Below are positions 7,435 to 14,671 of a stretch of 14,690 nucleotides of DNA, in pieces. The notes under the pieces are model-generated. The model did no database searches. It was not told the DNA's origin and saw only the letters and a list, made by a program, of their open reading frames with translations. The translations under genes were made by a program, and so were the position numbers. Location of the stretch: positions 1-14,690 of the forward strand of contig JAJCYL010000614.1 in NCBI GenBank assembly GCA_029262955.1, given 5' to 3'. Every line of letters begins with the position of its first letter. Within the stretch, counting starts at the first letter, position 1. This stretch comes from Cytophagales bacterium. GTDB taxonomy: Bacteria; Bacteroidota; Bacteroidia; Cytophagales; Cyclobacteriaceae.

Positions 7435-7442
7435 CAAAGATA
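7435..7442 (-). promoter_or_regulatory. -7 promoter element for the SDR-lpxH operon
   Basis: TATCTTTG on the minus strand (7442-7435) matches TAnnTTTG exactly and is identical to the -7 element of the rplM promoter. Transcription would start near 7428, leaving a leader of about 26 bases. No clear TTG sits at the -33 position, which falls within the tsf terminator hairpin. Confidence 0.5.
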
Positions 7443-7451
7443 GTTTAAAAT

Positions 7452-7483
7452 GAAAAAGCCGGCGAAATTATTCCACCGGCTTT
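7452..7483 (-). terminator. Intrinsic terminator of the rplM-rpsI-rpsB-tsf operon
   Basis: On the minus strand AAAGCCGG (7483-7476) pairs with CCGGCTTT (7462-7455). The stem extends inward through TGGAA pairing with TTTCG, with two wobble pairs, to a three-base loop. The stem is followed by a run of T residues (7457-7453) that overlaps the arm. It lies about 20 bases after the tsf stop, just where the operon should end. Confidence 0.85.
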
Positions 7484-7504
7484 ATCTTTTCTTATTTTCT
7501 TAGG

Positions 7505-8338
7505 CTATCCCCCTATGGCAATTCGTTTGAAGTTGTCAACAGATAAACCTGATTTAATGCTATCCAGATATTGGCCAACAGTCTTGGAGTTGTCCTTAAC
7601 AAATGATTGACTTAACAATGTATTGTCCTTTAAATACTTATTAACCTTCCCTAAGGCTATCTTTTCTACAATATTCTCTGGTTTGCCTTCGGCAATAGCC
7701 TGGTCTTTACCAATTTCCATCTCCTTGTCAATGACACTCTGATCGACACCATCTTTGTCTACAGCAATTGGCCTCATCGCCGCTATTTGCATGGCTACGT
7801 CCTTGCCAGCGTCTACAACATCTAACCCATCAACTCCCTTAAGGGCGACTAGTACCCCTAATTTGCTACCAGCATGTATATAAGGCACAACCGCTTCGCC
7901 GGATAAAGTTACGTAGTCAGAAACATCAAGTTTCTCACCAATCTTACCGACCATCTCTACAATGCTTTCTCCAATTGTCAAATCTCCCATTTTCAGCGCT
8001 TTGAGTGCCTCAATATCGGCAGGTTTTTCGTTATAGGCAGCGTCCAAAATCCGATTACCCATTGCTTGAAATTCCTCATTTTTGGCAACGAAGTCGGTCT
8101 CACATGTAAATGACACTAGTACAGCCTCTGTGTTGTCATCATTTGTCTTTATAAAAACGCTACCTTCTTTGGTTTCACGATCTGCTCTTGAAGCGGATAC
8201 TTTCTGTCCCTTCTTTCTCAGTATCTCTATCGCTTTTTCAAAATCACCATCTGCTTCGACCAATGCGTTTTTGCAATCCATCATGCCAGCACCTGTCATT
8301 TGCCTTAATTTGTTAACGTCTTGTGCGGTAATAGCCAT
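7505..8338 (-). CDS. tsf: Elongation factor Ts
   Basis: EF-Ts is the guanine nucleotide exchange factor that regenerates EF-Tu-GTP in the cytoplasm. The 277-residue protein begins MAITAQDVNKLRQMTGAGMM, the usual N-terminal UBA-like domain (about 1-50). The EF-Tu contact signature TDFVAKNEEF is at 81-90, with D82 and F83 the residues expected to enter EF-Tu. Two core subdomains and the C-terminal module (KDNTLLSQSFVKD...TVGQYL) follow. I chose ATG 8338. An in-frame ATG at 8404 would add 22 residues unlike the family (MNIRLGNVQFLF...) and lies inside a hairpin. It is the last gene of the ribosomal operon, 96 bases after rpsB, followed by an intrinsic terminator. Confidence 0.97.
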   Translation of the reverse strand: MAITAQDVNKLRQMTGAGMMDCKNALVEADGDFEKAIEILRKKGQKVSASRADRETKEGSVFIKTNDDNTEAVLVSFTCETDFVAKNEEFQAMGNRILDAAYNEKPADIEALKALKMGDLTIGESIVEMVGKIGEKLDVSDYVTLSGEAVVPYIHAGSKLGVLVALKGVDGLDVVDAGKDVAMQIAAMRPIAVDKDGVDQSVIDKEMEIGKDQAIAEGKPENIVEKIALGKVNKYLKDNTLLSQSFVKDNSKTVGQYLDSIKSGLSVDNFKRIAIGG

Positions 8339-8372
8339 TCTATTTTTCTTTTTTACTTTAATCCTACTAAAC

Positions 8373-8409
8373 AAAAATTGAACATTGCCGAGGCGAATGT
8401 TCAATTTTT
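8373..8409 (-). terminator. Terminator-like hairpin in the rpsB-tsf spacer
   Basis: AAAAATTGAACATT (8373-8386) and AATGTTCAATTTTT (8396-8409) form a perfect 14-base inverted repeat around a nine-base GC-rich loop, GCCGAGGCG. Because the outer five pairs are A-T, the structure has a T-tract on either strand and can act in both directions. It lies between two co-oriented genes of one operon, so partial termination or an RNA-processing site that lowers tsf output is the natural reading. Confidence 0.65.
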
Positions 8410-8434
8410 AATATCGATAATGTCTTTTTAAATT

Positions 8435-9199
8435 TTATTCCTCAACAGTTTGCTCATCCATCTTCCGCTTCTGGTTCTCTTCCTCTTTGAGCTTGGCCTC
8501 TTCTTTGTCTTTCCTTCTTTCCATCAAGCCTTGTTCCATAGAACTAAAAATGTAGTCGGTAATGATGCTAATCGATTTGAAAGCATCATCATTTGCAGGA
8601 ATTGGATAGTCGACGAGTTCCGGATTCGAATTGGTGTCCACCATAGCAAAGACTGGGATGTTCAGTTTTTGAGCTTCAGTTACTGCAATGTGTTCTTTTT
8701 TGATGTCAACCACGAACAACGCGGCTGGTAGCCTTGTCAAATCAGCGATACCACCAAGCACTCTTTCCAGCTTCTGTCTCTCTCGGGTAATCATTAATCT
8801 TTCACGCTTAGCCAAATTGAGATAAGCATCATCTTTGACAAGCTTATCTATAGTTGTCATCCTCTTCAATGACTTCCTAATGGTAGCGAAATTAGTCAAC
8901 ATACCTCCCAACCATCTGTCAGTAACATATGGCATTCCCAATTTCTTAGAAGACTCAGCCACAACCTCTCTTGCCTGCTTTTTTGTAGCAACAAACATCA
9001 CTTTACGGCCAGATCTTACAATATTGGTCAGGGCATTTGCAGCAATTTCGACACATTCCATTGTCTTATTGAGGTCAATAATGTGAATGCCATTTTTCTC
9101 CATGAAAATGTAAGGGGCCATCTTGGGGTCCCACTTTCTGGTTAAGTGCCCAAAATGAACACCAGCATCCAATAAATCTTTATGTTTAATCTTAGTCAT
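8435..9199 (-). CDS. rpsB: 30S ribosomal protein S2
   Basis: S2 joins late in assembly of the small subunit, on its back near the anti-Shine-Dalgarno region, with bS1 and bS21 as neighbours in many bacteria. The protein has 254 residues, within the family range. It shows the N-terminal signature LLDAGVHFGHLTRKWDPKMA (9-28), the middle motif VTDRWLGGMLTNFATI, and the LPAALFVVDIKKEHIAVTEA stretch followed by PVFAMVDTNSNP. The last 30 residues form a Glu/Lys-rich helical tail that varies between species. ATG 9199 is the only sensible start. It follows rpsI by 16 bases and is separated from tsf by a spacer with a hairpin. The order rpsI-rpsB-tsf is typical of Bacteroidota, whereas in Escherichia coli rpsB-tsf is a separate operon. 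Confidence 0.98.
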   Translation of the reverse strand: MTKIKHKDLLDAGVHFGHLTRKWDPKMAPYIFMEKNGIHIIDLNKTMECVEIAANALTNIVRSGRKVMFVATKKQAREVVAESSKKLGMPYVTDRWLGGMLTNFATIRKSLKRMTTIDKLVKDDAYLNLAKRERLMITRERQKLERVLGGIADLTRLPAALFVVDIKKEHIAVTEAQKLNIPVFAMVDTNSNPELVDYPIPANDDAFKSISIITDYIFSSMEQGLMERRKDKEEAKLKEEENQKRKMDEQTVEE

Positions 9200-9215
9200 T
9201 CTAAATTCTTCTGAA

Positions 9216-9602
9216 TTATCTCTTACTAAACTGGAATCTTCTTCTCGCCTTCCTTCGACCGTATTTCTTTCTTTCTACCATTCTTGGATCCCTTGTTAGA
9301 AATCCTTCTTTTTTCAATGGTGGTCTGTGCTCCTCATTAACCTCACATAGTGCTCGAGATATTGCCAATCTGATGGCTTCTGCCTGACCCTTCATTCCAC
9401 CACCATCAACATTGATCTGGAAATCATTCTTTCCATCTTCTTCAACCAGAACAAGAGGCTGTTTTACAATGGTCTGCATAATCTCAGAAGGAAAGTAATC
9501 TGCTAATTCCCTTTTGTTGATGACGATCTGACCTTTACCTGGTTTCAGGTAAAGTCTGGCAATCGATGTCTTCCTTCTGCCAATAGTATTAATTACTTCC
9601 AT
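9216..9602 (-). CDS. rpsI: 30S ribosomal protein S9
   Basis: S9 is part of the small-subunit head; its C-terminal tail reaches the P-site tRNA. The 128 residues match the usual length of about 130. The N-terminus has the family start NTIGRRKTSIARLYLKPGKG (5-24). The signature GGGMKGQAEAIRLAISRAL lies at 67-85, and the very basic C-terminus (ERKKYGRRKARRRFQFSKR) ends in the conserved Ser-Lys-Arg. ATG 9602 is nine bases after the rplM stop, so the pair rplM-rpsI is translated from one message, as in most bacteria. Confidence 0.98.
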   Translation of the reverse strand: MEVINTIGRRKTSIARLYLKPGKGQIVINKRELADYFPSEIMQTIVKQPLVLVEEDGKNDFQINVDGGGMKGQAEAIRLAISRALCEVNEEHRPPLKKEGFLTRDPRMVERKKYGRRKARRRFQFSKR

Positions 9603-9611
9603 CTGGAGCTA

Positions 9612-10055
9612 CTATAGTTTAATTTCTTTAGGTTGCTGAGCATCATGTGGATGTTCAGCTCCCTCATAAATATATAAGTTCTTAAATATGGCTCTTCCTA
9701 ATCTATTCTTCGGAAGCATGCCTCTGACGGCCTTTTCAATTAGGATGGTCGAAGACTTCTGCATTATTTCTCTTGGAGTTGCAAATCTTTGTCCTCCGGG
9801 GTACCCGGTGTGCCGCACATAAACTTTGTCGGTCATCTTCTTGCCAGTCAACTTTATCTTATCTGAATTCAAAACCACCACGCTGTCTCCACAATCTACA
9901 TGAGGAGTAAAGTTTGGTTTATGCTTTCCACGAATCAAACTTGCTACTTTACTAGCCAATCGACCTAATACCTGTCCGTCTGCATCAACAACAACCCAAT
10001 TCTTATCAACCGTTGCCTTATTCGCTGAAACTGTCTTATAACTTAATGTATCCAC
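9612..10055 (-). CDS. rplM: 50S ribosomal protein L13
   Basis: L13 is an early-assembly large-subunit protein that binds 23S rRNA. Starting at GTG 10055 gives MDTLSYKTVSANKATVDKNW and 147 residues, the usual size for this phylum. Conserved features are WVVVDADGQVLGRLASKVAS (20-39), the RGKHKPNFTPHVDCGD stretch (42-57), the HTGYPGG turn (82-88) and the signature AVRGMLPKNRLGR (109-121). The frame stays open upstream to a TTG at 10136, but those 27 extra residues are unlike the family and overlap the promoter, so I reject that start. It is the first gene of the operon with rpsI, rpsB and tsf. A short GC-rich hairpin in the leader could serve regulation. Confidence 0.97.
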   Translation of the reverse strand: MDTLSYKTVSANKATVDKNWVVVDADGQVLGRLASKVASLIRGKHKPNFTPHVDCGDSVVVLNSDKIKLTGKKMTDKVYVRHTGYPGGQRFATPREIMQKSSTILIEKAVRGMLPKNRLGRAIFKNLYIYEGAEHPHDAQQPKEIKL

Positions 10056-10073
10056 TTCTAATATCGTTTTATT

Positions 10074-10087
10074 GGCCGCTAACAGCC
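10074..10087 (-). promoter_or_regulatory. Leader hairpin ahead of rplM
   Basis: On the minus strand GGCTG-TTAG-CGGCC (10087-10074) forms a five-pair stem, one of them G-U, with a tetraloop. It lies in the roughly 44-base leader between the predicted transcription start and the rplM GTG, just after a run of six G residues. Leaders that bind the encoded protein are known for several ribosomal operons, so an autoregulatory L13 site is possible; this is inference. Confidence 0.3.
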
Positions 10088-10105
10088 CCCCTTGAAAAAG
10101 GACCA

Positions 10106-10136
10106 CAAAGATAGAATTATTAAAATTTAAAACCAA
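10106..10136 (-). promoter_or_regulatory. Promoter of the rplM-rpsI-rpsB-tsf operon
   Basis: Minus-strand TATCTTTG (10113-10106) matches TAnnTTTG exactly, and TTG (10136-10134) lies 20 bases upstream, both as expected for the Bacteroidota housekeeping sigma factor. The predicted start is near 10099-10100, about 45 bases before the rplM GTG. It is the best-formed promoter in the window. Confidence 0.7.
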
Positions 10137-10298
10137 TACGGATTCTCAATTTGACAAGGGACTTTTAATGAATAAAATTACTTTGGGCATTAAATTATAC
10201 CAGCGATTATATAATTTCGTATATAAACCAGTACAAACGCTATCACATCAACAAACATGGCCAGGCATTTTGCTCGGAACTGTTTCAAATAATTGACC

Positions 10299-11567
10299 AT
10301 GACAAAAAAAGATATCCTCTTCGGATTTATTAAAGGAAGTGATATTTATCTAAAGGGGTTTTTAGATCTTCCCGACAGGAAAATTGGTGAAGTTAAAGAG
10401 AGCGAAGAAGAATCCATCCAATACTTCGTAAACCGCTACGAAACAGCCCAATCAAAGGTAGAACAATTAGCAAAAGACATACAAGAAGCAGAGAACAAGG
10501 GATCATACCTTATGAAGTTGATCCATCTTCGTGAAAAGCTTAAAAGCCACGATGGACTCGGAGACTACCTCCCGCTGTTCGAACACTTAGACCAATTGGA
10601 ATCCGATTTAGAAAATTTAATAGCCAGCAACAAGGTCCGTAATGAGGACATTAAAACGGCTTTATTAAAAGAATTTGAAGCATTCAGTCGTGTAACAGAT
10701 TGGCGTTCTGCAACAGAAGAAATATTAAGTATTAACGATAGGTGGCTAAAAACCGGTACTGTCAATAAAGAAAAGAACGAAGAATTTGAAAAACTCTTCT
10801 CACAGAACATGCAGGATTTTTTTGATCGTAAGCGTGAGTATGTTGAAGAGAAAAGGAAGGTGACAGAAATTCGGCTAAAGAAAATGCAGGACCTCATCTC
10901 AAGGGTGCGAAAAATCAATGTAAGAGAACCTGGATTTAATTTGAGAGAAGAAGTCCAGAAACTCAGAAATGAATGGAGTGAAATTGGGCAAGTTCCCATG
11001 CGTGACAAGAAATATCTAGAGAAAGATTTCAACTACAAAATCACTCAATTATTTAAAGACAGAGGTAATCCAAGACCATCCACCGCTACTCCTGATGAAC
11101 AACAGAGGAATCTTAATCGTAAGAAAGAACTCATTCAGAAAGCAATAGAACTAGAAAAAAATGACGCATTCTTAGAGTTGCAGTCTCTCCAGGAAGAATG
11201 GCAAAAAATAGGATTGATTCCCAAAGAGGATTATAAAGAGTTGACAGAGCAATTCAAAACTCTTTGCGAAAGAGCATTTGAGAAGAGGTTTTTGGAACAG
11301 CTGGCCCAAAATAAAGATGAGTCATATAGCGGCAAGAATAACAGGGAAAAAACCCGATTTAAAATAATCCTTTTAAAAGATCTATTAAAACGAGATGAGA
11401 ATGATCTGCAATCTTTCTTGAGCAACATGGATAAGTTCAATCGCGATCAGAAGTTCGATAAAGTCATGAACAACAAGTTATTGAACCAAAAGAGAAAGGT
11501 TACCGTCAAACGCCAATTGCTTAACGAACTGAAAAATTCTTTAAATGATATACCCATCCAGCGGTAA
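10299..11567 (+). CDS. DUF349 repeat protein
   Basis: This is a long, highly charged, mostly alpha-helical cytosolic protein of 422 residues with no signal peptide or membrane segment. At least three DUF349 units can be seen, each marked by a Trp and the phrase W..IG.VP or similar: W149 (DRWLKTGTVNKEKNEEFEKLF), W226 (NEWSEIGQVPMRDKKYLEKDF) and W301 (EEWQKIGLIPKEDYKELTEQF). Helices before the first unit (about 30-115) look like coiled coil, and the C-terminus is Lys-rich. The biochemical function of DUF349 is not established. I chose ATG 10299; an in-frame TTG six bases earlier is less likely. It is divergent from the ribosomal operon and 75 bases upstream of the dehydrogenase gene, which has its own promoter element. 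Confidence 0.88.
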   Translation: MTKKDILFGFIKGSDIYLKGFLDLPDRKIGEVKESEEESIQYFVNRYETAQSKVEQLAKDIQEAENKGSYLMKLIHLREKLKSHDGLGDYLPLFEHLDQLESDLENLIASNKVRNEDIKTALLKEFEAFSRVTDWRSATEEILSINDRWLKTGTVNKEKNEEFEKLFSQNMQDFFDRKREYVEEKRKVTEIRLKKMQDLISRVRKINVREPGFNLREEVQKLRNEWSEIGQVPMRDKKYLEKDFNYKITQLFKDRGNPRPSTATPDEQQRNLNRKKELIQKAIELEKNDAFLELQSLQEEWQKIGLIPKEDYKELTEQFKTLCERAFEKRFLEQLAQNKDESYSGKNNREKTRFKIILLKDLLKRDENDLQSFLSNMDKFNRDQKFDKVMNNKLLNQKRKVTVKRQLLNELKNSLNDIPIQR

Positions 11568-11617
11568 CCGATAAATTGGGCGGTCTCCCCATGTCGAAAC
11601 ACAAAGGAATCACTTCC

Positions 11618-11625
11618 TATATTTG
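11618..11625 (+). promoter_or_regulatory. -7 promoter element for the dehydrogenase-cysCD operon
   Basis: TATATTTG, followed by CACCC, matches TAnnTTTG exactly. A transcription start near 11632 would leave a leader of only about 11 bases before ATG 11643. No good TTG was found at the -33 position, so read-through from the DUF349 gene may also contribute. Confidence 0.5.
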
Positions 11626-11642
11626 CACCCTTAATTTTAGAT

Positions 11643-12896
11643 ATGAGTCATAAAATAGCAGTTATTGGACTAGGCTACGTGGGCCTACCTCTTGCGGTGG
11701 AGGCAGGAAAAAAATATCCGACCACAGGGTTTGATATTAACCTTAAAAGAATTCAAGAACTAAGAAAAGGAATAGATAAAACAAGAGAGGTAAGTGAGGG
11801 TGAGTTGGCATCTTCCAAAGGATTTAGCCTGTCATCAGAAATAGACGATCTAAAATCTTCCAATTTTTATATAATCACTGTACCGACGCCGATAAACAAA
11901 TTTAAGCAACCTGACCTTACACCATTAATTTCAGCCAGTACAACCGTTGGTAAAGTACTTGCAAAAGGAGACATAGTAGTTTATGAATCAACTGTATATC
12001 CTGGCTGTACAGAGGAAGTTTGTATTCCTGTATTAGAAAAAGAAAGTGGATTGAAGTTCAACACGGACTTTTACTGTGGCTACTCTCCGGAAAGAATAAA
12101 TCCTGGCGATAAAAGTAGACGAATAGCCGACATATTGAAGGTAACAAGTGGGAGTACTCCTGAGATTGCCACAATTGTTGACGATTTCTATAAATCTATA
12201 ATTAAGGCAGGTACACACAAAACATCCTCAATTAAAGTAGCTGAAGCCTCAAAGGTGATTGAAAACACCCAACGAGACATCAACATCGCATTTGTTAATG
12301 AGCTCTCACTTATCTTTAATAAGATTGGAATAGACACCCAGGAAGTCCTGGAAGCCGCTGGTACAAAATGGAACTTCCTGAAATTTCAACCAGGGTTAGT
12401 TGGCGGTCATTGCATCGGTGTAGACCCATATTATCTAACACATAAGGCTCAAAGTATAGGGCATAATCCTGAAATCATCCTCGCAGGAAGACGTATCAAC
12501 GACGGAATGGGAAGTTATATCGCATCAAGAGTTATTAAGAAATTAATAGCGAAAGGAAATTCCGTTGCCCAATCCAAAGTCTTGATTCTGGGTATAACTT
12601 TCAAAGAAAATTGTCCCGACATACGAAACTCGAAAGTTGTCGACATAATAGATGAATTGAAGAGTTATCAACTCGACGTCGATGTTTATGATCCGCTGGC
12701 ATCGGAAATTGAAGTTCAGGATGAATATTCTATCTCCCTATTAAATGACATTGGAGGCGACTATGAGGCCATTGTTCTGGCTGTTGCTCACTCAGAATTT
12801 AAGTCGTTGGATTGGAGAAAATTAACATCCAACAATCCAGTGGTTTTTGACGTAAAGGCTTTTCTATCTGACGACCTGGCTACAGAACGCTTATGA
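11643..12896 (+). CDS. TviB/WbpO-type UDP-N-acetylhexosamine 6-dehydrogenase
   Basis: This UDP-sugar dehydrogenase performs two NAD-dependent oxidations at C6 to give a UDP-N-acetylhexosaminuronic acid, a precursor of capsule, exopolysaccharide or O-antigen. It has 417 residues in the usual three domains. The N-terminal Rossmann fold has GLGYVG (9-14). The ESTVYPGCTEE motif is at 115-125 and YSPERINPGD at 147-156. The central helix carries K204 and N208 (EASKVIENTQRDINIAF). Catalytic C257 sits in GGHCIGVDPYY, and the C-terminal UDP-binding domain opens with LILGITFKENCPDIRNSK. The KFQPGLVGGHCIGVDPYYLTHKAQ context is closer to TviB/WbpO (UDP-GlcNAc or UDP-GalNAc) than to UDP-glucose dehydrogenases; the exact substrate is inferred. 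Its stop overlaps the next start by four bases (ATGA), so it is coupled to the sulfate-activation genes. Confidence 0.92.
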   Translation: MSHKIAVIGLGYVGLPLAVEAGKKYPTTGFDINLKRIQELRKGIDKTREVSEGELASSKGFSLSSEIDDLKSSNFYIITVPTPINKFKQPDLTPLISASTTVGKVLAKGDIVVYESTVYPGCTEEVCIPVLEKESGLKFNTDFYCGYSPERINPGDKSRRIADILKVTSGSTPEIATIVDDFYKSIIKAGTHKTSSIKVAEASKVIENTQRDINIAFVNELSLIFNKIGIDTQEVLEAAGTKWNFLKFQPGLVGGHCIGVDPYYLTHKAQSIGHNPEIILAGRRINDGMGSYIASRVIKKLIAKGNSVAQSKVLILGITFKENCPDIRNSKVVDIIDELKSYQLDVDVYDPLASEIEVQDEYSISLLNDIGGDYEAIVLAVAHSEFKSLDWRKLTSNNPVVFDVKAFLSDDLATERL

Positions 12897-13132
12897 AACA
12901 ACTTACCACAAGAGGCAGACATATAGCGAAGACAATAACCTGGAGGATTATAGCGTCTTCAACCACATTTTTATTAGCTCTTTTCTTCTTCAAAGATGAT
13001 CCACAGGCGACGGAGAAAGCTACCGGTGTCGCTATCACTGAAGCGGCACTAAAAATGGTGTTTTATTACTATCACGAACGAATTTGGTATAAATTCAATC
13101 TGGGTTTGTCTGAAAGGAATCCTGAAAAGTGA
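12893..13132 (+). CDS. DUF2061 small membrane protein
   Basis: The 79 residues have two hydrophobic segments, at about 16-33 (ITWRIIASSTTFLLALFF) and 43-60 (ATGVAITEAALKMVFYYY). They show the marks of DUF2061: a basic start leading into KTITWRIIASSTT, and the ending YYYHERIW. Both termini probably face the cytoplasm by the positive-inside rule. No function is established. It is locked into the operon: its ATG overlaps the dehydrogenase stop (ATGA) and its TGA overlaps the GTG of cysC (GTGA). Such tight placement directly before APS kinase suggests a part in sulfate activation, sulfate entry or delivery of PAPS, but that is inference. Confidence 0.9.
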   Translation: MKQLTTRGRHIAKTITWRIIASSTTFLLALFFFKDDPQATEKATGVAITEAALKMVFYYYHERIWYKFNLGLSERNPEK

Positions 13133-13740
13133 AAAATCACTCCGAAAATATCATCCCCCATCAACACAAAATAAATCTTGCTGCTCGAACCATCAAGAAG
13201 GGTTATGGTCCGGTATTGCTTTGGTTTACAGGGTTGTCAGGATCAGGTAAATCCACTCTTGCTAACGCAGTAGAAGATCAACTCTTCAAAAGAGGGTTTG
13301 ATACCTATATTTTAGATGGCGATAATATTCGGTCAGGTCTTAATGCTGACCTTGACTTTACGGATAAAAGCAGAAAAGAGAATATTCGGAGAATAAGTGA
13401 GGTTGGAAAGCTATTTGTTGATGCATCAGTTATAACTTTAACATCTTTCATATCTCCGTTTCGAGATGATAGGGCAATGGCGAGAACATTGATTGGACCA
13501 AAATATTTTGTTGAGATTTTCGTGGATTGCCCTTTAGATGTGTGTGAAAACCGTGATGTTAAAGGGCTCTATAAGAAAGCACGTAATGGTGAAATTTCAA
13601 ACTTTACAGGTATTGATTCGCCATTTGAAACTCCATCAAATCCGGAGGTTTATGTCAATACCCATGAAATGAATTTAGAGGAGTGCACCGCGAAGGTGAT
13701 AGATTACATTATACCAATAATTCAGTCAGATAATGCATAG
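13129..13740 (+). CDS. cysC: Adenylyl-sulfate kinase (APS kinase)
   Basis: CysC phosphorylates adenosine 5'-phosphosulfate with ATP to give PAPS, the sulfuryl donor for sulfotransferases and for PAPS reductase. The 203-residue protein has the P-loop GLSGSGKST (35-43), the APS-binding DGDNIRSGLN (63-72), the family serine S109 in ISPFRDDR, the VDCPLDVCENRDVKGLYKKAR stretch (132-152) and the NFTGIDSPFE lid motif (158-167). It is a stand-alone kinase rather than a CysNC fusion. The start is GTG 13129, overlapping the DUF2061 stop; the next Met is residue 117, past the P-loop. Its end overlaps cysD by eight bases. Confidence 0.96.
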   Translation: MKNHSENIIPHQHKINLAARTIKKGYGPVLLWFTGLSGSGKSTLANAVEDQLFKRGFDTYILDGDNIRSGLNADLDFTDKSRKENIRRISEVGKLFVDASVITLTSFISPFRDDRAMARTLIGPKYFVEIFVDCPLDVCENRDVKGLYKKARNGEISNFTGIDSPFETPSNPEVYVNTHEMNLEECTAKVIDYIIPIIQSDNA

Positions 13741-14638
13741 TTATTATTTATCCCACCTTAGAGAATTGGAATCCGAGGCTATTTACGTCTTGCGGGAGGT
13801 TTATTCTCAGTTTGAAAGACCTGCAATCCTCTTTTCAGGAGGTAAAGATTCTCTTGTTGTTACCCACCTCGCTAAAAAAGCTTTTTCACCAGCCAAAATA
13901 CCATTCCCACTGTTTCATATAGACACGGGTCACAATTTTCCGGAGACCATTAAATTTAGAGATCAATTGGTCGAAAAACTTGGTGCTAGATTGATTGTTG
14001 GCTCGGTTCAGAAATCAATTGATGAGAAGAAAGTTGCCGAGGAAAAAGGCCCTAATGCAAGTAGAAATGTACTTCAGACCACCACACTTTTAGATGCAAT
14101 AGAAGAACACCAACTGGATGCGTGCATAGGTGGGGCCCGGCGAGATGAGGAAAAGGCCCGGGCGAAGGAAAGATTCTTTTCACATCGAGACGAATTTGGT
14201 CAATGGGATCCCAAAAATCAAAGACCGGAATTGTGGAATATTTTTAATGGAAGACATAGTATCGGCGAACATTTCAGAGTTTTTCCGATTAGTAATTGGA
14301 CAGAAATGGATATCTGGCAATATATCCTTGAGGAAAGTATTGATATACCCTCTTTATACACTGCTCACGAAAGAGAAGTTGTGGAACGAAATGGAACGTT
14401 TATACCTAATTCGGAATTTCTTAATCTTAGAGATGGTGAAAAAATCATCACTAAAAAATTGAGATTCAGAACGTTAGGAGACATTACTATTACTGGTGGG
14501 ATAGAATCAGATGCTGACACCGTTGAAAAAGTGATCGCAGAAGTAGCTGCCGCCAGGCATACCGAAAGAGGGAATAGGGAAGATGATAAGAGGTCAGAAA
14601 CGGCCATGGAAGATAGAAAAAGAGAAGGGTATTTTTAA
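13733..14638 (+). CDS. cysD: Sulfate adenylyltransferase subunit 2
   Basis: CysD is the catalytic ATP pyrophosphatase subunit of bacterial ATP sulfurylase; with the GTPase CysN it forms APS from sulfate and ATP. Length is 301 residues, as usual. The PP-loop SGGKDS lies at 35-40, followed by FHIDTGHNFPETIKFRD (62-78), the GGARRDEEKARAKER stretch near 134-148, and WDPKNQRPELWN. The C-terminus has the expected LRFRTLGDITITGGIES and the tail ERGNREDDKRSETAMEDRKREGYF (key residues RxDD...MExRKxEGYF). ATG 13733 lies inside the last codons of cysC (overlap ATGCATAG), so translation is coupled. The probable cysN begins 33 bases downstream. Confidence 0.98.
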   Translation: MHSYYLSHLRELESEAIYVLREVYSQFERPAILFSGGKDSLVVTHLAKKAFSPAKIPFPLFHIDTGHNFPETIKFRDQLVEKLGARLIVGSVQKSIDEKKVAEEKGPNASRNVLQTTTLLDAIEEHQLDACIGGARRDEEKARAKERFFSHRDEFGQWDPKNQRPELWNIFNGRHSIGEHFRVFPISNWTEMDIWQYILEESIDIPSLYTAHEREVVERNGTFIPNSEFLNLRDGEKIITKKLRFRTLGDITITGGIESDADTVEKVIAEVAAARHTERGNREDDKRSETAMEDRKREGYF

Positions 14639-14671
14639 AAAGAAAGAATCAAGTACAGTATTCACTACTCT

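Noticed and set aside
8339..8404. A 22-residue N-terminal extension of EF-Ts from ATG 8404
   Set aside because: The extension (MNIRLGNVQFLF...) is unlike the family, its ATG is the end of a hairpin arm, and ATG 8338 gives the canonical start MAITAQDV.
10056..10136. A 27-residue N-terminal extension of L13 from TTG 10136
   Set aside because: It overlaps the consensus promoter and leader, and GTG 10055 gives the normal 147-residue protein with a conserved start.
10182..10219. Possible plus-strand promoter for the DUF349 gene (TTTG and TAATTTCG)
   Set aside because: The -7 match has one mismatch and the spacing of 26 bases is too long, so I do not call it.
10168..10296. A 42-codon plus-strand frame (MNKITLGIKLYQ...) ending two bases before the DUF349 start
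   Set aside because: Its placement is suggestive of coupling, but there is no promoter ahead of it, no recognisable family or membrane segment, and the weak plus-strand -7-like TAATTTCG lies inside it.
10565..11032. A long minus-strand open frame inside the DUF349 gene, and similar shadow frames inside cysD, rpsB and tsf
   Set aside because: They run antisense or out of frame through well-supported genes, show no family features and have biased compositions, for example Ser/Leu-rich from reversed Lys/Glu codons.
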